NCBI GenBank assembly: GCA_030248295.1 | Contig: JASANH010001061.1 | Location: 558,001-622,000, forward strand | Direction of reading: 5' to 3' | Source of the DNA: Mesodorylaimus sp. YZB2_4 | Taxonomy: Eukaryota; Nematoda; Enoplea; Dorylaimida; Dorylaimidae | DNA length: 64,000 bases | Shown here: one piece after another, positions 1 through 11,981 of the stretch | How the letters are laid out: every line of letters begins with the position of its first letter | Numbering within the stretch: position 1 is the stretch's first letter | Program-made: the position numbers and the translations under genes | The notes under the pieces: generated by a model | What the model was told of the DNA's origin: nothing | Seen by the model: the letters and a program-made list of their open reading frames with translations, nothing else | The model's database searches: none

Positions 1-2637
1 CCTCCGCCCTGCCCCGCGAAAGATGCGTCGAAGAGGCCATCAGGTGAGGGGGTTCGAATTTATTCAGCCTGTTCTTAGGTCAAGGAAAAACTGAAACTTG
101 AAATCTATTGAGCAATTTTGTGTGGCAGCTACAGTAAAACAGCGGGAATTTAAAAATTCCAGCTGCAAAGCAAAATGAGGATTTTTAACTCAAAGTAAGG
201 GCAGGGAAATTCAAATGATTATGTCCACCTTGATCGAACCAGTGCAAGTGGCCATTTCTAGTCCAGTCGAGTCGACAGGCGTCGCTGACCCGCCTTTGAC
301 TGGAGTATATAGCGTAAATAAGTTGATACTGTAAACACGAAACTGTCAAGTCGCGCTTGCCGAAAAGATCAAAAGCTAGTCTAGTACAAACGATCCGTGT
401 CCATTCGTGCCATGACCAGACGACACATTGGCGTCCATGCCGAGTGCCAATAACAAGTCAAGTACAGAGCCGGCAGATTTGTGCCAAAAAACAAGCTATT
501 CCTACAAACTTGAAAGAAATCCAGCCAGACACTTATTATTTTATGCGAAAATGGTAACAGTCGGCATAAAATGAGGCATATGACAAATGCCTGCGTCAAA
601 CAGTCCCTGAGATGCCGAGTTCCACCCACAAAAGCCACAAAACTCTTACTCACAAGATGAAAATGGAAGCTGACATTTTTTCACCTCCACCAATCCTACT
701 CGCGGTGATGAAGACTAGTCCCCTTGAAAGAGCACGCTGACCCTGGAGCCAGGTGGGAATCGATAAAGAGCAGAAGCATCCCATCTCGCTGCACCAATGA
801 CGGGTCAAATTTCCAGGTTGACATTCTCTCATCGAATGTAGGCAAGGAAGGGACCATTTGTGTGGGTGGCCTAAGCTTAGCTAGGCACCCAGTGCACTAC
901 ATACCAGCAAGGGATCAGTTCAAATTGAAGAAATGAGTCAGTTCATGAATAAGGTCTAATGCGCCTACGTTGACTGCGTCACCTCGCTCGTCTCGCCTTA
1001 CCTCAGTCAACTGGCGAACTGCACCTCGTGTGCGCACGTAGTGTACATAAAGGGGGGCGTACGGGCAGTACACACGAGTAGTAGGTAAGCAAGTGGCTGC
1101 ACCGACTGGCAACAAGTAGACCAAGTAAGGCGCGCTTGAAATGGCATCCAGGTCTAGTACACTGGTAACAGTGGCGGGCAGGTGAGATGACTAATAATGG
1201 AATATTGACAAATTGGACATGCTCGCATGGCCGGACGCCTTCTTTGCCTGGAATATAATAAGCGCACCATCCACCCCCTCTCCCGATGGGACACTGTTCG
1301 CCGTGTGTTTTAAAGGAAGATGATGTTTTTCTAGTGCAGTGATGAAAAACGGATATTCTAGTGCACGAGCTGCTGGGATGAGTAAGAACCGTGAGATGAG
1401 ACGATTCACGAGCAAGGCGAGCAGTGACTCACTTACACGGGATTAGTCGGGTGGCCGGGAAAACGGGACTAAAGGCGGCTTTTTTCCACATTGATGCGCA
1501 AAACGGGTGTTAAATTGGGTGGAACACGGGGAATAGGTGACGAATGGGGAAGCTAGGTCTGCTCACGAGACTGATTGACTGATATGGGCAAGAATGGGAG
1601 GTGCAAAAAGACAGCTATTTGCGTGGGCTGGATGATAAGAGCAGCTACTAATACAGCCATAAATCACAGGTAAACATGTTTTAGTTGGTTCTTCTATTAG
1701 CCATGCACATGTGACAGAAGAACACGCGCTAGAAAACCCAGAGGAAAAGGACTTTAGATTTCACTAACCAGGAGCATGCGATTATTTTGGCATTTTTTCT
1801 CCCTGAGTCAGCACAGATTAAAAACAAATGCTCAAATGAGCGAAAATCTGATGGCACATGTGTTCTCCCCTCTGAATCACCATCTCGCCAGATTAGGCCC
1901 AGAGGAAGTTTCCATTTCTCCCAAACCTGTTTCTGCGCATTTCAGGTGTTTATTCGAATCGTCAGTGAATTGTAGGTGTGACAGCGCGACGACACAGGGA
2001 ACGAGAATGTTGCTTTCCTAGATTGCAAAATCTGTTCCACGCTGTGGCGGGGTAGCAAAATCTGAAAACCAGCAGTCAAGTTCTTCAGTTCAGCAATCTT
2101 GCAATCTAAGAATGTCATCGCTGCGGTTCAACGGGTCAGCAACAAAGTTATGACCCAATTCTTCGATTAATCCAATAAATTACCTGATGCTGAAAAAATG
2201 TCCTCGTTTTATCAATGAAAAAATGGCCACCACTCATTTCAGGCCTATTTCTTACAAATACTTCGGCGCCAAACTAGTTTGTGCGATAAACCGAGTTGCC
2301 AGTGAAATGGAAAATTGACAGTTTCGTTGACATCAAAAATGATTAGTGAACACACCGAAATGTGCTTTGAACTGTGTCTGTGCAGTGGGAAACACTGTGG
2401 GGATGAAAAGTGAAGACAGAAAAAGCATCCGTTGCACCCGCGAAACTTACGCTTGGACGCAGGGCAGTGTAACGTTGACACTGGGAAACTACAAGAGCGA
2501 GCAGTCGACTTCACACTAGTGTAAAGTAAGGCAAGGGGGCAGCTTTGAGGGTAGTGTAAGGTTAATGTGACCACTCCCACCGGTCAATGTTGCAATGACA
2601 GGGCGAAGCAAGGCAAGTAGGTGGTTAGTGCAAGTCA

Positions 2638-2960
2638 CAGCGACCCATACTGGGCACCGTAAAGTACACTGGGATTTTCCGCAGGACTGCCAGAAAGCGC
2701 GACTTAACACTGCCTAGCGCAAAATTAGGATTAGCTCTTGTAAGAAATCTCATTGTCAGTCAGTAAATAGCGACTTACACTGGAAATTTCGAAGTAAGAG
2801 TGATAGCGACCCATAATGGGTAGCGTAAAGTACACTACGCAGGACCGCATGATTATAGCGCGACTTGCGCTGCCTAGTGTAAAGTCGCGCCATAATCTGG
2901 ATCTGGATTATAGTTTTTGTAAAAAAGGCAGTCAGTCAGTGGATAGCTAATAACACTGCG
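2638..2960. repeat. two degenerate direct repeats of about 150-170 bp
   Basis: Both units begin with AGCGACCCATA, continue with GTAAAGTACACT, a GCAGGAC block, GCGCGACTT and a CTGCCTAG block, and end in GTCAGTCAGT followed by A/TAGC. The first unit starts near 2638 and the second near 2809. They differ by several substitutions and small indels, so the duplication is not recent. No coding frame is conserved between the units. Confidence 0.7.
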
Positions 2961-5539
2961 AAGTATAGTAGCTCGATTCACAGGTTTACACTGCAATGGG
3001 TGTAAAGCAAGGACAGAATGGTAGTCAGATAAGGCCTCACTGTCATGGCGGGGCCAGACGACAAAGTGAGGAAGGGACCACCGAAAATGGCAGCTCTCTT
3101 TCAGTCTGACTGAAATCTGCCTGCTGCAGGAGGCGAATGAGGAACAAGCAAATATATCGCGGCAGAATTATACTCGCCTCGGGAACTATTCTCGCTAAGC
3201 AACCCATCCAAGAAAATATCAAAACATCCAAAAATATCCAAATCGGATTTTAAAAGTTGAAAATTTCAAAATTGGGCATCTAAAATTAGCTACTCGTCAA
3301 AGCAAGGATAGGCTCAGCCAAACGTTCACTTCCGCTCCCTTTCCGCCCGCCTACTAATACAACTTATGGGCCAAATCTGATCACCCTGGACCGTCGAAAA
3401 CGAACACACAAACGTTGACCTTCCTTCGAGCTTTTCTTTGAGCGTACAAATAATATTGTCCACGCATGCGCACCCTGTTCTTTATTGACTAAACCCATCG
3501 ACCGGGGCCACTTTGGTGCTTAGGCATATATTATACAGCTTGGCCAGCCCTGTACCCTGGCATGGTATACGTATAGCTTCCGTGAACACGGGTCTGTCAC
3601 ACCTTGCCAAATTCACACACACGCACCAGGTCCGACGGGCAGCACCCTTTGGAAAATTTGTTCTCGCCAATAGGGAATCGAATGATGAAGAAAAGTCCAA
3701 ATACGCCATCGCCTACTAGCCTACTTTAATACCCTTTGTCCGCACCCCGGCGTGCAGTCGCAATGTGTACTCACTGCCTCGCCAATGACCACGTAGGCGG
3801 AACTCGTTCGACCAAACAGTCTCTGCTTCGCTTCTTAAATTTATTGAGTTAAAAAAGTTTGCACTGCTCAATAAATCGTGTCCTACCGAAAAATGATGTC
3901 ACGTGGAAAAGTTTTGTGAAAGTATTTATCGAATCGAACCTGGACCATGAAAAATTTTATGTCCACATTGACCAAGGTCTATAAAATATTTGAGTGGGTA
4001 TAAGGAACGAGAGCGGAAGTGAAATTTTCGGGTGAACTACCTAACGCTGTGATACTTCAGGTACCAACAGTACAGCAGACTATTGCGCAGGTCGAAGGCA
4101 AAGGACGCCATCATCCTCCATTTTACTGTAATCTGGGCTTACTTTACCGTGCTCAGCTATTGTTTCTCAGTTAGCCGTGCATATCAGATCCAATAATAAG
4201 GACACGGCTAAAAGGAAAACACAATCACCATAGACGCAGTCGTGTGCAAATACATTCGCGATGAAATCCATAATAGGCTCACCCAATGCCAAAACGAATA
4301 TTTTTCAAAAAAATGCATTTTAGAGAAAGGCAAAACTTAAAAACTCCCTCTCACCAGCGGCATCAAATAGGAAAACCCCCGAAAATCAAGCCACAAACCA
4401 CATGTGATTTTTAACCCAGCTTACAAGTCGTATTCAATAGGACCACCAGACACAATGGTGCAAGGGCGTTCGACTTTTGATGCAAGCTTGAAAAAGAGCA
4501 CAAACAGGACATTACGTAAACACATAGTTATTCTGAGGGTGAGCTGGGGTGTAAGTGTTCGAAAAAAGAAATGTCAACGTTTACTCTGTTCACCATGGGT
4601 GTTAGATTCGGGCAGGACTGGGCTGAACTGGTCGAATGTGGACACTGCAATTAAAGCCCAGTTGCATCCAAGGTCTAGTAGACTGGTCAGATAAGTAGGG
4701 GATACTCGACTGACGAGAAAAGAACTGGGCATTTCAAGGAGCAGATTTATAGAAAGTCTTTTATTTATACCCGACCTGCGAAAGAATTCACTACAAATTG
4801 CTTAATACTTGAATAAATAAAATGACTGAGTCGATGTCAATGTATTTTTGTGAGTTTGAAAAGTAAAAAAAATGAAGGCTGAAGAGTACTTAAAGAATCG
4901 AGTCAGGACATCTTTTTGCAGGATAATTTGAAATAATGATTGAAAAAACGACTAAAGGTAAAGAAACCTAGATAGCATACTGCATAGTCGATACAAAGCA
5001 GCGACTGTTCACTTTGCAATTTTTACTGTTTTCATCCAGATCTGAAATTAATTTTGTACACGCTCGCGCAATATTGATTCATGCTGGCCATAGCGAAATG
5101 CGAGACAAGATGAACTTGAAAATGTTAAATGCAATGGCATTTTCACAAGCGTACTTTTGGTAAAATTTGCTAGATCTAGCTCATAACCCGTCTGAAATTA
5201 TGTTTTACGCAGATGCAGAAATTATGTGCCTGTGCCGTCTGCTTAATCTGGAGCTAACTTGTTAGCATTGCACTTTTTCTCCAGAGACAGCTCTTAATAC
5301 ACGTCTGAGCAGTTTTGTAATTCTGTTAGAAGAGACTAACAATAAGACCAGAAAATTGCGTCTGGCCTGGTAGAATTCATTGCTTGGAACAAAAGGCTAA
5401 ATCGCACCCTTTGGTCACTGACCTTTGCAATCAGAATATGTACTTATCATTCGGGCTGTTTGTCTTTGGGCCGAATTTCTGCTCAAACTTTCCTGTCCCG
5501 CCCCCAGCCTGGCCTCGCCAGCACCCTTTGCCAGTGATT

Positions 5540-6060
5540 TAACTCGTTTGTTACCCTTCCCCCCTCTTCCCCCCCCTCCTTTCTTTTTCTTCTTTCTAGT
5601 TTCCTTAAATTTTTTTCTCACGGACCTTCTTCTTCTATTGCTCTTTTTTTTGAACCCTCAGACACGGGTTAAACACGCGAGACGTTCTTTTTATAAACGA
5701 CTCAAGCGGCCCGTTTTTCCTTTCTTTTTTTTTTTTTGTTTTCCCTTTTTTTTTATCTCTTTTCCCCTTGGTGCGGTTTTTTCCTCCCCCCCCCCCCCAC
5801 AACTTTTTTTTTCTGCTTCTCTCTCGGAAGAACTATATATTTTTCGCATTTTTAATAAATCTCTTTCTCTCGCCTCGCATCCTATGATTCACAATATTTC
5901 TTTCTTTTTTTTTAAGAAAGAACCCCGCCACATAAAAAAATAAAAATAAGGGTTTTTTTTTTTTATTAAAATATATAAAAATTATTTTTTTATTTAATTT
6001 TTTTTTTCTTCTTTTTTTTTTTATTAATATAACATAAATAATATATAATACTTTTCTAAT
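5540..6060. repeat. pyrimidine-rich then A/T-rich homopolymer block
   Basis: The + strand is almost pure C/T from about 5550 to 5830, with runs of T and a run of 11 or more C near 5790. From 5890 to 6060 it becomes A/T-rich with long T runs. Composition changes abruptly compared with the flanks. The 172-residue open frame across it is made of Phe, Pro and Leu only because of the base bias, so I do not treat it as a gene. It is either a real low-complexity tract or poor consensus sequence. Confidence 0.7.
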
Positions 6061-6981
6061 AACAAGGAGAAACCCACACCAACCACAACTTATCAATTTC
6101 CCATTTTTTGCCCCTTTTCCTCTTCTGAAGCGGTCATACACCTACTGTACGCTATTGCGCACTTTTAGCTTTGCAGAGTGACGGGTAAAAATTAAATTTT
6201 GCATTGCAGTGTCCCGTATTGCTCTGTGGATCGTATCACTAAAAAAAAGTACCCATCTACTGGAAAAATGTGAGTGTGCTTTCGCATATTTACGTCTTTA
6301 CTATCGAGGATGACCTCTTTTTAGTTTGATCACACGTTGTGAAGTCTGAACTACTGAATGCGTTCGATTTCTGACAGATATCTCTGCTAACATTGCAGGT
6401 TTTGGGGAAAAAGTAACAAATAGCCTTTTTGTGCTAGCGAAACCCATAAGACCGCATGCAAAGCATTTATCCTTGACTAAGAATACCTTACACCAAAGCT
6501 TGCAAGTTACAAAGCTACTGCCTAAAAAATTTAACTCTGACAATAAGCAAGTCACAGACTGAAAATTTCATCCGCCGTCGATATGTGCAGTTGATTATTG
6601 GCGAAACTATTTAGCGGACATTCTTTTATGACTCACTCGAATCAACGACTCATCACAACATTATCGGGATTCGAATTGAAAAAGCTTAATTTATTTTTCC
6701 TGTCACTATGATGATTCAGAGAGAGATAATATGCCGAATGGATATGTCAGCATTTGTTACCTACCTTTATCAGCAGGAGTTCGAGAGAGAAAGTTGGGTG
6801 CAACTACAGTGCACTGTAGTGTGGTTGTAAAACACACGTGTGCCTCGTCTGCCAACTGGCTGCACTTGCGCACTGCTCGCCCGATTATCTTGTGTTATAT
6901 AGACGGAAAACTTACAATCAGATAAATTTTTTGGTGTTCCAAAATGCATAGAGTTATCTCTTTCAGGTCGGAAACCGAAGA

Positions 6982-8250
6982 ATGTCATCAACTGTTCGCA
7001 GTTCATGTTATGTCTTCATCGACAATTCAAATCTGTGGGTCCAAGGTCAAAAGGTGGCCGCAGGGAAACATAAACTAAATGTCGAATTTGATGATCGCTT
7101 CAGACTTGATCTGGGCAAACTTGTCACAAAAATTCTCAGTGGTCGAGAAAGAGCCATGAAACCTATTTTGTATGGTTCTGAGCCCCCCGCTCAAGATTCC
7201 TTGTGGGATGCTATACGAAAATGTCAAATTGAAGTCAAGGTGTATCGGCGCAATTTCAAGGGCAAAGAAAAAGAAGTCGACACGGCCCTCACAGCCGATG
7301 CCATCCAAGCGGCATGCAAAAATGAAGAGCGAGCCAGAGATGGCACTTTCATAGTAATGGCTGGCAATCGCGATTACAAGGCGTGCTTAGAAAAAATCAA
7401 CGATGCCGGTTTTGCAGTCGAGGTGTATGCATGGAAACGAGCGATTTCTGCCGAGCTTAAAAGGATGGCTGAAGGTAAATCCATGTTTCGCATATTGTAT
7501 TTGGATGAAATTGTCTTCGAGGAAACAATTTGCTACTACATCAACTGGCAATTTGATACCTACAAAAATAAAATTCCACGAGATCGAAGTATTATGCACA
7601 AATTCAAACAGCGCAACGAGTCCATGTTGGAGTCCCTGATCAAAAAGGCGACCGAATTTTTCAAGCTTCCCTGTCGAGGATGCTGGTTGACAAAGAGAAA
7701 AATAGCAGTGGTCGTGTTGCCAGAGTCATCGTCATCCGACGCTGCCGCATCCTCATCCACTTCCACGAAGTACGATTTTACGAAACTGTTTCAATTTTGG
7801 AAGGAATCAAGTGCGATTAAAGAATTTGCAGTCGAAAGACTGATCACTGCAACTGAATATTTTGGACCAGATCGGGACGACTATTACTTGGTCGAAGGGC
7901 AGGATGCGGATGCGGATGATCAGGGTAACTGGGAGGTGGCGGGAAGCGGTAAGAAAAAGCCGAGAAAACAGAAGTCATCTGATCCCTGCATTTATGGCTT
8001 CCAATGCCTAAATGGCACAAACTGTGGCTGGAAGCACAGCGACGACGAAAAGCGATTTTTTAAAGAACACGGCAACAGGGGAGTGCCAGGCTACAAAACA
8101 AAACCGTGTTGCCATGACACCAAATGCAGGTACCGAACCGACACCGTCCTGTGCAGTTACTCGCATAATGATCGTGAAGCTCGTTGCTCTGTGCCTGGAT
8201 GTAGAGCAGTCGGTCATTATGCTTTCGACTGTCCCAAGGCGCCGATATAA
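6982..8250 (+). CDS. NYN-domain RNase with CCCH fingers and zinc knuckle (copy 1)
   Basis: Intact single-exon frame of 422 residues. Residues 9-165 fit a NYN (PIN-like) metal-dependent RNase fold: CYVFIDNSNL with Asp14, EKEVDTALTAD with Asp100 and Asp106, and FIVMAGNRDY with Asp131, which correspond to the acidic active-site positions of this fold. A second conserved block of unknown function (ICYYINWQF ... FFKLPCRGCW) follows, then an acidic linker. The last ~90 residues carry two CCCH-type fingers (CIYGFQCLNGTNCGWKH, then a C-C-C-H ending CSYSH) and a Cys/His knuckle (CSVPGCRAVGHYAFDC). The likely role is cleaving or binding RNA, as in other NYN-CCCH proteins; the target is unknown. Unlike copy 3, it has no intron in the coding part and lacks the extra middle exon. 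The start is the first ATG after a TTTCAG acceptor 15 nt upstream, implying a 5' UTR intron or trans-splicing. Confidence 0.9.
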   Translation: MSSTVRSSCYVFIDNSNLWVQGQKVAAGKHKLNVEFDDRFRLDLGKLVTKILSGRERAMKPILYGSEPPAQDSLWDAIRKCQIEVKVYRRNFKGKEKEVDTALTADAIQAACKNEERARDGTFIVMAGNRDYKACLEKINDAGFAVEVYAWKRAISAELKRMAEGKSMFRILYLDEIVFEETICYYINWQFDTYKNKIPRDRSIMHKFKQRNESMLESLIKKATEFFKLPCRGCWLTKRKIAVVVLPESSSSDAAASSSTSTKYDFTKLFQFWKESSAIKEFAVERLITATEYFGPDRDDYYLVEGQDADADDQGNWEVAGSGKKKPRKQKSSDPCIYGFQCLNGTNCGWKHSDDEKRFFKEHGNRGVPGYKTKPCCHDTKCRYRTDTVLCSYSHNDREARCSVPGCRAVGHYAFDCPKAPI

Positions 8251-10014
8251 GCATTGGTGAATATCAGGGAAAAGGTGGAGGATCTTTTGCGATTGGGCGA
8301 TCTGATGAAAACAAGTTACAACTGATAGAGCCGCCTTCGATGCAGTTTCGTGAAAACTTGATAAAAATGATGATTGCATTAAAAAATCACGGTAGAGGGC
8401 CATCGATGGTCATCAGTGAATGTGGGATGGGGGACAATAGATCCCGTCAGCAATCAGCAAGGGATAACTGACTGATTGCTTATGGAATCCCAACAAAACA
8501 TTAGACTATGTGTGCATAACATTGAAACTTTACCGACGCAGCACTCGCTCCACCAATGTCAGCAATTTCTGGCAGTTCCTGTTTGCATGGGCCTGTTGCA
8601 CCAGTTTCGGTCTTGTCCAGCTCTCTTAACATATATTTCTGTAACAATGACGCCTTCAAACAAACATCATCCGAATCAAAAACAGAGTGAAAGTGGCCCT
8701 AATTTCCGTTCTTGTCAACTTATTCCTCCAGTGCCACTAAGTTCTCATTCCGCACTACTGTAGTTTCTCGACCCAGGATGAGGCAGAGGTCTTTGGGTAG
8801 GAGTGCATTATTCTTTTGACTCTCATCTGAGCATTTACAACGCAAAGTGCTACAGTACTGTACCCTTAGCAGTTCAGCGTGTGTCAATGTTCACAATCAC
8901 ATGATGGAAGGGCCAACCTGTGGCAAATACGCTGCGACCTGACGAAGCCATCGTCATCGCTCTTGATGTTCCAGTATCTTTGCGAACGCTTTCTCCTGGG
9001 GTTTTTCAAATTGACAACAAGCTTTCCAGTTGCTGGCATGTGAACCAAAAAGCAAGCAAAGCTGGGATTGCGGCTTTCGACGGAGATGAAAAATGATGAC
9101 TGGCTGATGACATCATCTTAGTCGCTCTGCTCCCAGATACACCTGCGTAATATACTAAATTTCCATTTTTAAAGATCACCGCCTTGCGTAGATCTCGAAG
9201 GGCAGATAGGCACTGATCGTAGAGATTGTGTCAAGATTTCAATTCTTCACAAGATTTCTTCATTGTGAGCACCCGCATTCTGCGATAAGCCTTTTTTAAA
9301 AATGGAGGCTGGAGCCCCTCAAAGACGACCAAGCTAACCAGTACCATGTTGAGCTTGGTGTGAAGGTAGGCGAGGTGCAAGTGCTCGCGCGAACTTTATT
9401 GGCAACAGCGCCGCCACGCCTGGTTTGTTTTTGCGGCATCCCATTTCTCATATCGGGTAGTCGGTGCGGATCTTTAGGTAGCCTCTTCAGTAGATATTCT
9501 TATGATTATAACGTACGGAACAAATAGATACACTATTCTGGCCCATCATCTCGAGAAATAAACTCAGCGCGATCAGTCGGCGTTTTTCCAACCAGAAGAT
9601 CGATGCGCTCGTTGTGGTTGCGCATCGATATTTTGGTTGAAAAAAAGTTGTCTTATTTCCGCACTGACCTTCACAACGAGTCGATCTTGCAGGAGAAGGT
9701 AAGCGGTTGGTAAAAGCGCCATCAGTTCGTGTTACCCGACCGATCTCTGGAAAGGACTAGGCATCCGCCTCTAACGCTGGATCGCAAGGAATGATAAAAC
9801 ATGAGACCTTTCGTTCATGAGATCACATTCGATTCGTCCTCTCCATCATTAAATGTTTCAGCAGAAGCTACAAAACTGCAAGTCTTCTGCTATTCTTTCC
9901 ATGAAAATCATCATAATAAGCCGAGTTCGGTGCGAGAAATCAGCCCCAATAATACCTTTTAGTTGAGCATACCTTCACGTTCTGCCAACCATCTTTGCGT
10001 ACTTTTCAGGTTTT
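8251..10014. other. intergenic, no gene supported
   Basis: No frame with recognisable motifs was found. On the minus strand between about 9230 and 9030 there is an open stretch of roughly 60 codons without an ATG and without similarity that I can name. A strong hairpin lies at 9578-9648. Confidence 0.5.
9578..9648. repeat. short perfect-stem hairpin
   Basis: The arms CCAACCAGAAGATCGATGCGC and GCGCATCGATATTTTGGTTG are reverse complements with few mismatches, separated by an 11-base loop. This gives a stem of more than 20 bp. It could be a small foldback element or a structured RNA; nothing in the context decides. Confidence 0.6.
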
Positions 10015-10520
10015 TCCTTTCAGGTCAAACATTCGCTAAGTGTGATCCTTTCTCGATCCAATAGACTTCACCAATTTCTCTCGAACGCCTGCATAAAAGA
10101 GAAAGCTGTGCAAAATGGTCAGTCTGTTGGGACTATTCTTGGGTCCCTACGCGGTCATATGATAGCACTAAATATTTGTGGACCCTCCTCACCAGGTCGC
10201 AAGACGACAACGACTACGGTTTCCTCTTTTAAATAGCATAATTGACATGGAAGTTTAAAAAAAACAAGTGGCCTTTTCAGTCAAGGACTATATCATGCTG
10301 CAGCTTATTCTTACTTCCTTAGTCAATATGTGCGCGATAGCTGAGGGCAAAGTTTCCAAAACTTTCAAAGAAGAATTTTTTCCAAATAATAATGCTCCAT
10401 TTTTTGCGCATTTTGACCCACGCCTACAATATGTGTCATGTCTGGTATAAAAACAGGCCAGAGGAGAAATTATGCTCTCTGCCTTTAGTGTGAGAGAGTT
10501 ATTTACTTCATACTGTTGCG
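10015..10520 (-). pseudogene. decayed copy of the NYN gene, closest to copy 2
   Basis: Read on the minus strand, the sequence encodes a FFKLPCQLCYLKEE block with a hydrophobic VVVVVL strand. This matches copy 2 (FFKLPCQWCYLKEE then VVVIIL) nearly residue for residue. Upstream of it is an IAHILTKEVRIS stretch like copy 2 IAHVLPKKAEIS. Downstream comes SREIGEVYWIEK, matching SREIGEVSWIEN. The frame is broken by a frameshift just before the FFKLPC block and by a stop soon after the hydrophobic strand. No NYN active-site part or zinc finger remains next to it, so it is a fragment. Confidence 0.85.
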
Positions 10521-10744
10521 CCAACCGCTTTTCATGAGGTCTTACAATATGCGTCGTGCCAAACAGGAAGGTAAATTTTCAGTTACCCCATCCGAGAAGC
10601 ATGCAGTCATAGAAAGGTTATTTATATCGCGTTCTCTCTTTTACAGATACAGATTAGTAATTACTTTCACTGTGCTTATTCCAAGTCTTAGCAGCCTGAA
10701 AAATGCATTTTTTAGCACAGACATCAACGAAGATAGCACGCTTA

Positions 10745-11105
10745 TGCTTCTCCGCTGCCTTCCCCAAACTAGATATAGGCACTCCCTTGTTGCTATGCTC
10801 TTAAAGGATCACTTTTCGTCGTCGCTGTGCTTCCAATCGCGACGCTGTGCTTAGATATAGGCACTCCCTTGTTGTTATGCTCTTCTCGGAGGGATCTCTT
10901 TAGGATCACTTTTCGTCGTCGCTGTGCTTCCAACCGCGTTTGGTGCCATTTAGACGTTGGAGGCCATAAATGCAGGAATCAGATGACTTCTGTTTTCTCT
11001 GCTTTTTCCTATCGCTTTCTACAACCTCATACTTAGACTGATCATCCTCGTAAGCATCCTGCCCTTCAACCGAGTAATACTCGTCCCAATCTGGTCCGGA
11101 ATATA
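10745..11105 (-). pseudogene. decayed zinc-finger end of NYN copy 1, with internal duplication
   Basis: The minus strand matches the 3' part of copy 1: the EGQDA region, the Lys-rich RKKQRKQKSSD linker and the start of the first CCCH finger (CIYGLQ...). Two of the finger cysteines are altered to arginine codons. The part matching the end of the finger and its following ACGACGAAAAG run occurs twice in tandem (about 10780-10850 and 10860-10930), which destroys the frame. It lies upstream, in minus-strand order, of the other decayed fragment, so the two are separate or rearranged pieces rather than one collinear pseudogene. Confidence 0.85.
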
Positions 11106-11981
11106 AAACTCAATTTTGCAAAGCAACCATGCAGAATATCAGAGCAGCTCTTCATAAATAAACTAACTAAACAACCTGTCGACCAAATGCGATTAAACGT
11201 GCAGAAACACAGTCAACCGGTTGCATAAAATAAAAAGCTGCTGCAGCCACCACCAGATTATCTAATGCCCCATGTACATTAAGTTGTTGCCCACATACGA
11301 ATAGGAATGAACTTACTTAGCTTGAGCAGCAACAAGGTCATCTAATGTCTCGCTACATGTGGCTGGTACTTTACAAAAAGTAGGCTCAGTATTTTTATTT
11401 CACATATTTGCTATAGTCGATGCACTGAACGTAAGTTTTTACGTGACATCGAAAAATACTTAGAACCATCCAACTACTCTCGTAGCGATGAAATTGGCAG
11501 GCCATGATTCGCCAATCATGTCAACTTTTCTGGATTCCAGTCGCTTTTAAAATATTCCAGGCAACAAATACTGTAATATGACGCAACAATGGACATTTTC
11601 CATCAGCATTTGATAACGCTGCTGACAAAGTGTTGCGCCGGTTACATTACTTGAATGATTTGTGTTCTGTGAATCACCATCTCAATCTGATAGCGCATGA
11701 AAAATGCGATTTGCTGGCGCTCGAAGCTCAAGATATCCAACTACAAGCAAGAAAGTTTTGAAGCTAAACTGTTTTCTTCATCAAGTTATTTTTTGACACA
11801 CCACACTTACTGCGCCGTTACAAGGGTTAAATTTTGTTTCCTATGAACATCAATACCACATTGTATATTTTACTGTGGCTATAATGAACTTTCTTATATG
11901 ACCATTTTCACCCTTGCAATTTCATCTTGGTTTTCGAGATAAAAACCTGCAATTTATTTTCTTTCAGTTTATGACTGAAAA

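Larger units (their letters stand above)
1..6960. other. gene-free repeat-rich stretch
   Basis: I find no supportable gene here on either strand. The open frames are short and lack family motifs, and I could not chain any of them through splice sites. What can be seen is a pair of degenerate direct repeats near 2.6-3.0 kb, a block of homopolymer runs near 5.5-6.1 kb, and a short motif seen twice (GGTCTAGTA at about 1151 and again at 4672, each preceded by GCATCCA). The last 15 bases before the first gene follow a splice-acceptor-like TTTCAG. Confidence 0.6.

Noticed and set aside
5425-5943. 172-residue + strand open frame rich in Phe, Pro and Leu
   Set aside because: It is a by-product of the C/T-only base composition; no domain, no splice context, and it ends inside A/T runs.
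9030-9230. Minus-strand open stretch of about 60 codons as a further NYN pseudogene
   Set aside because: I compared it with all four NYN proteins and saw no convincing match.
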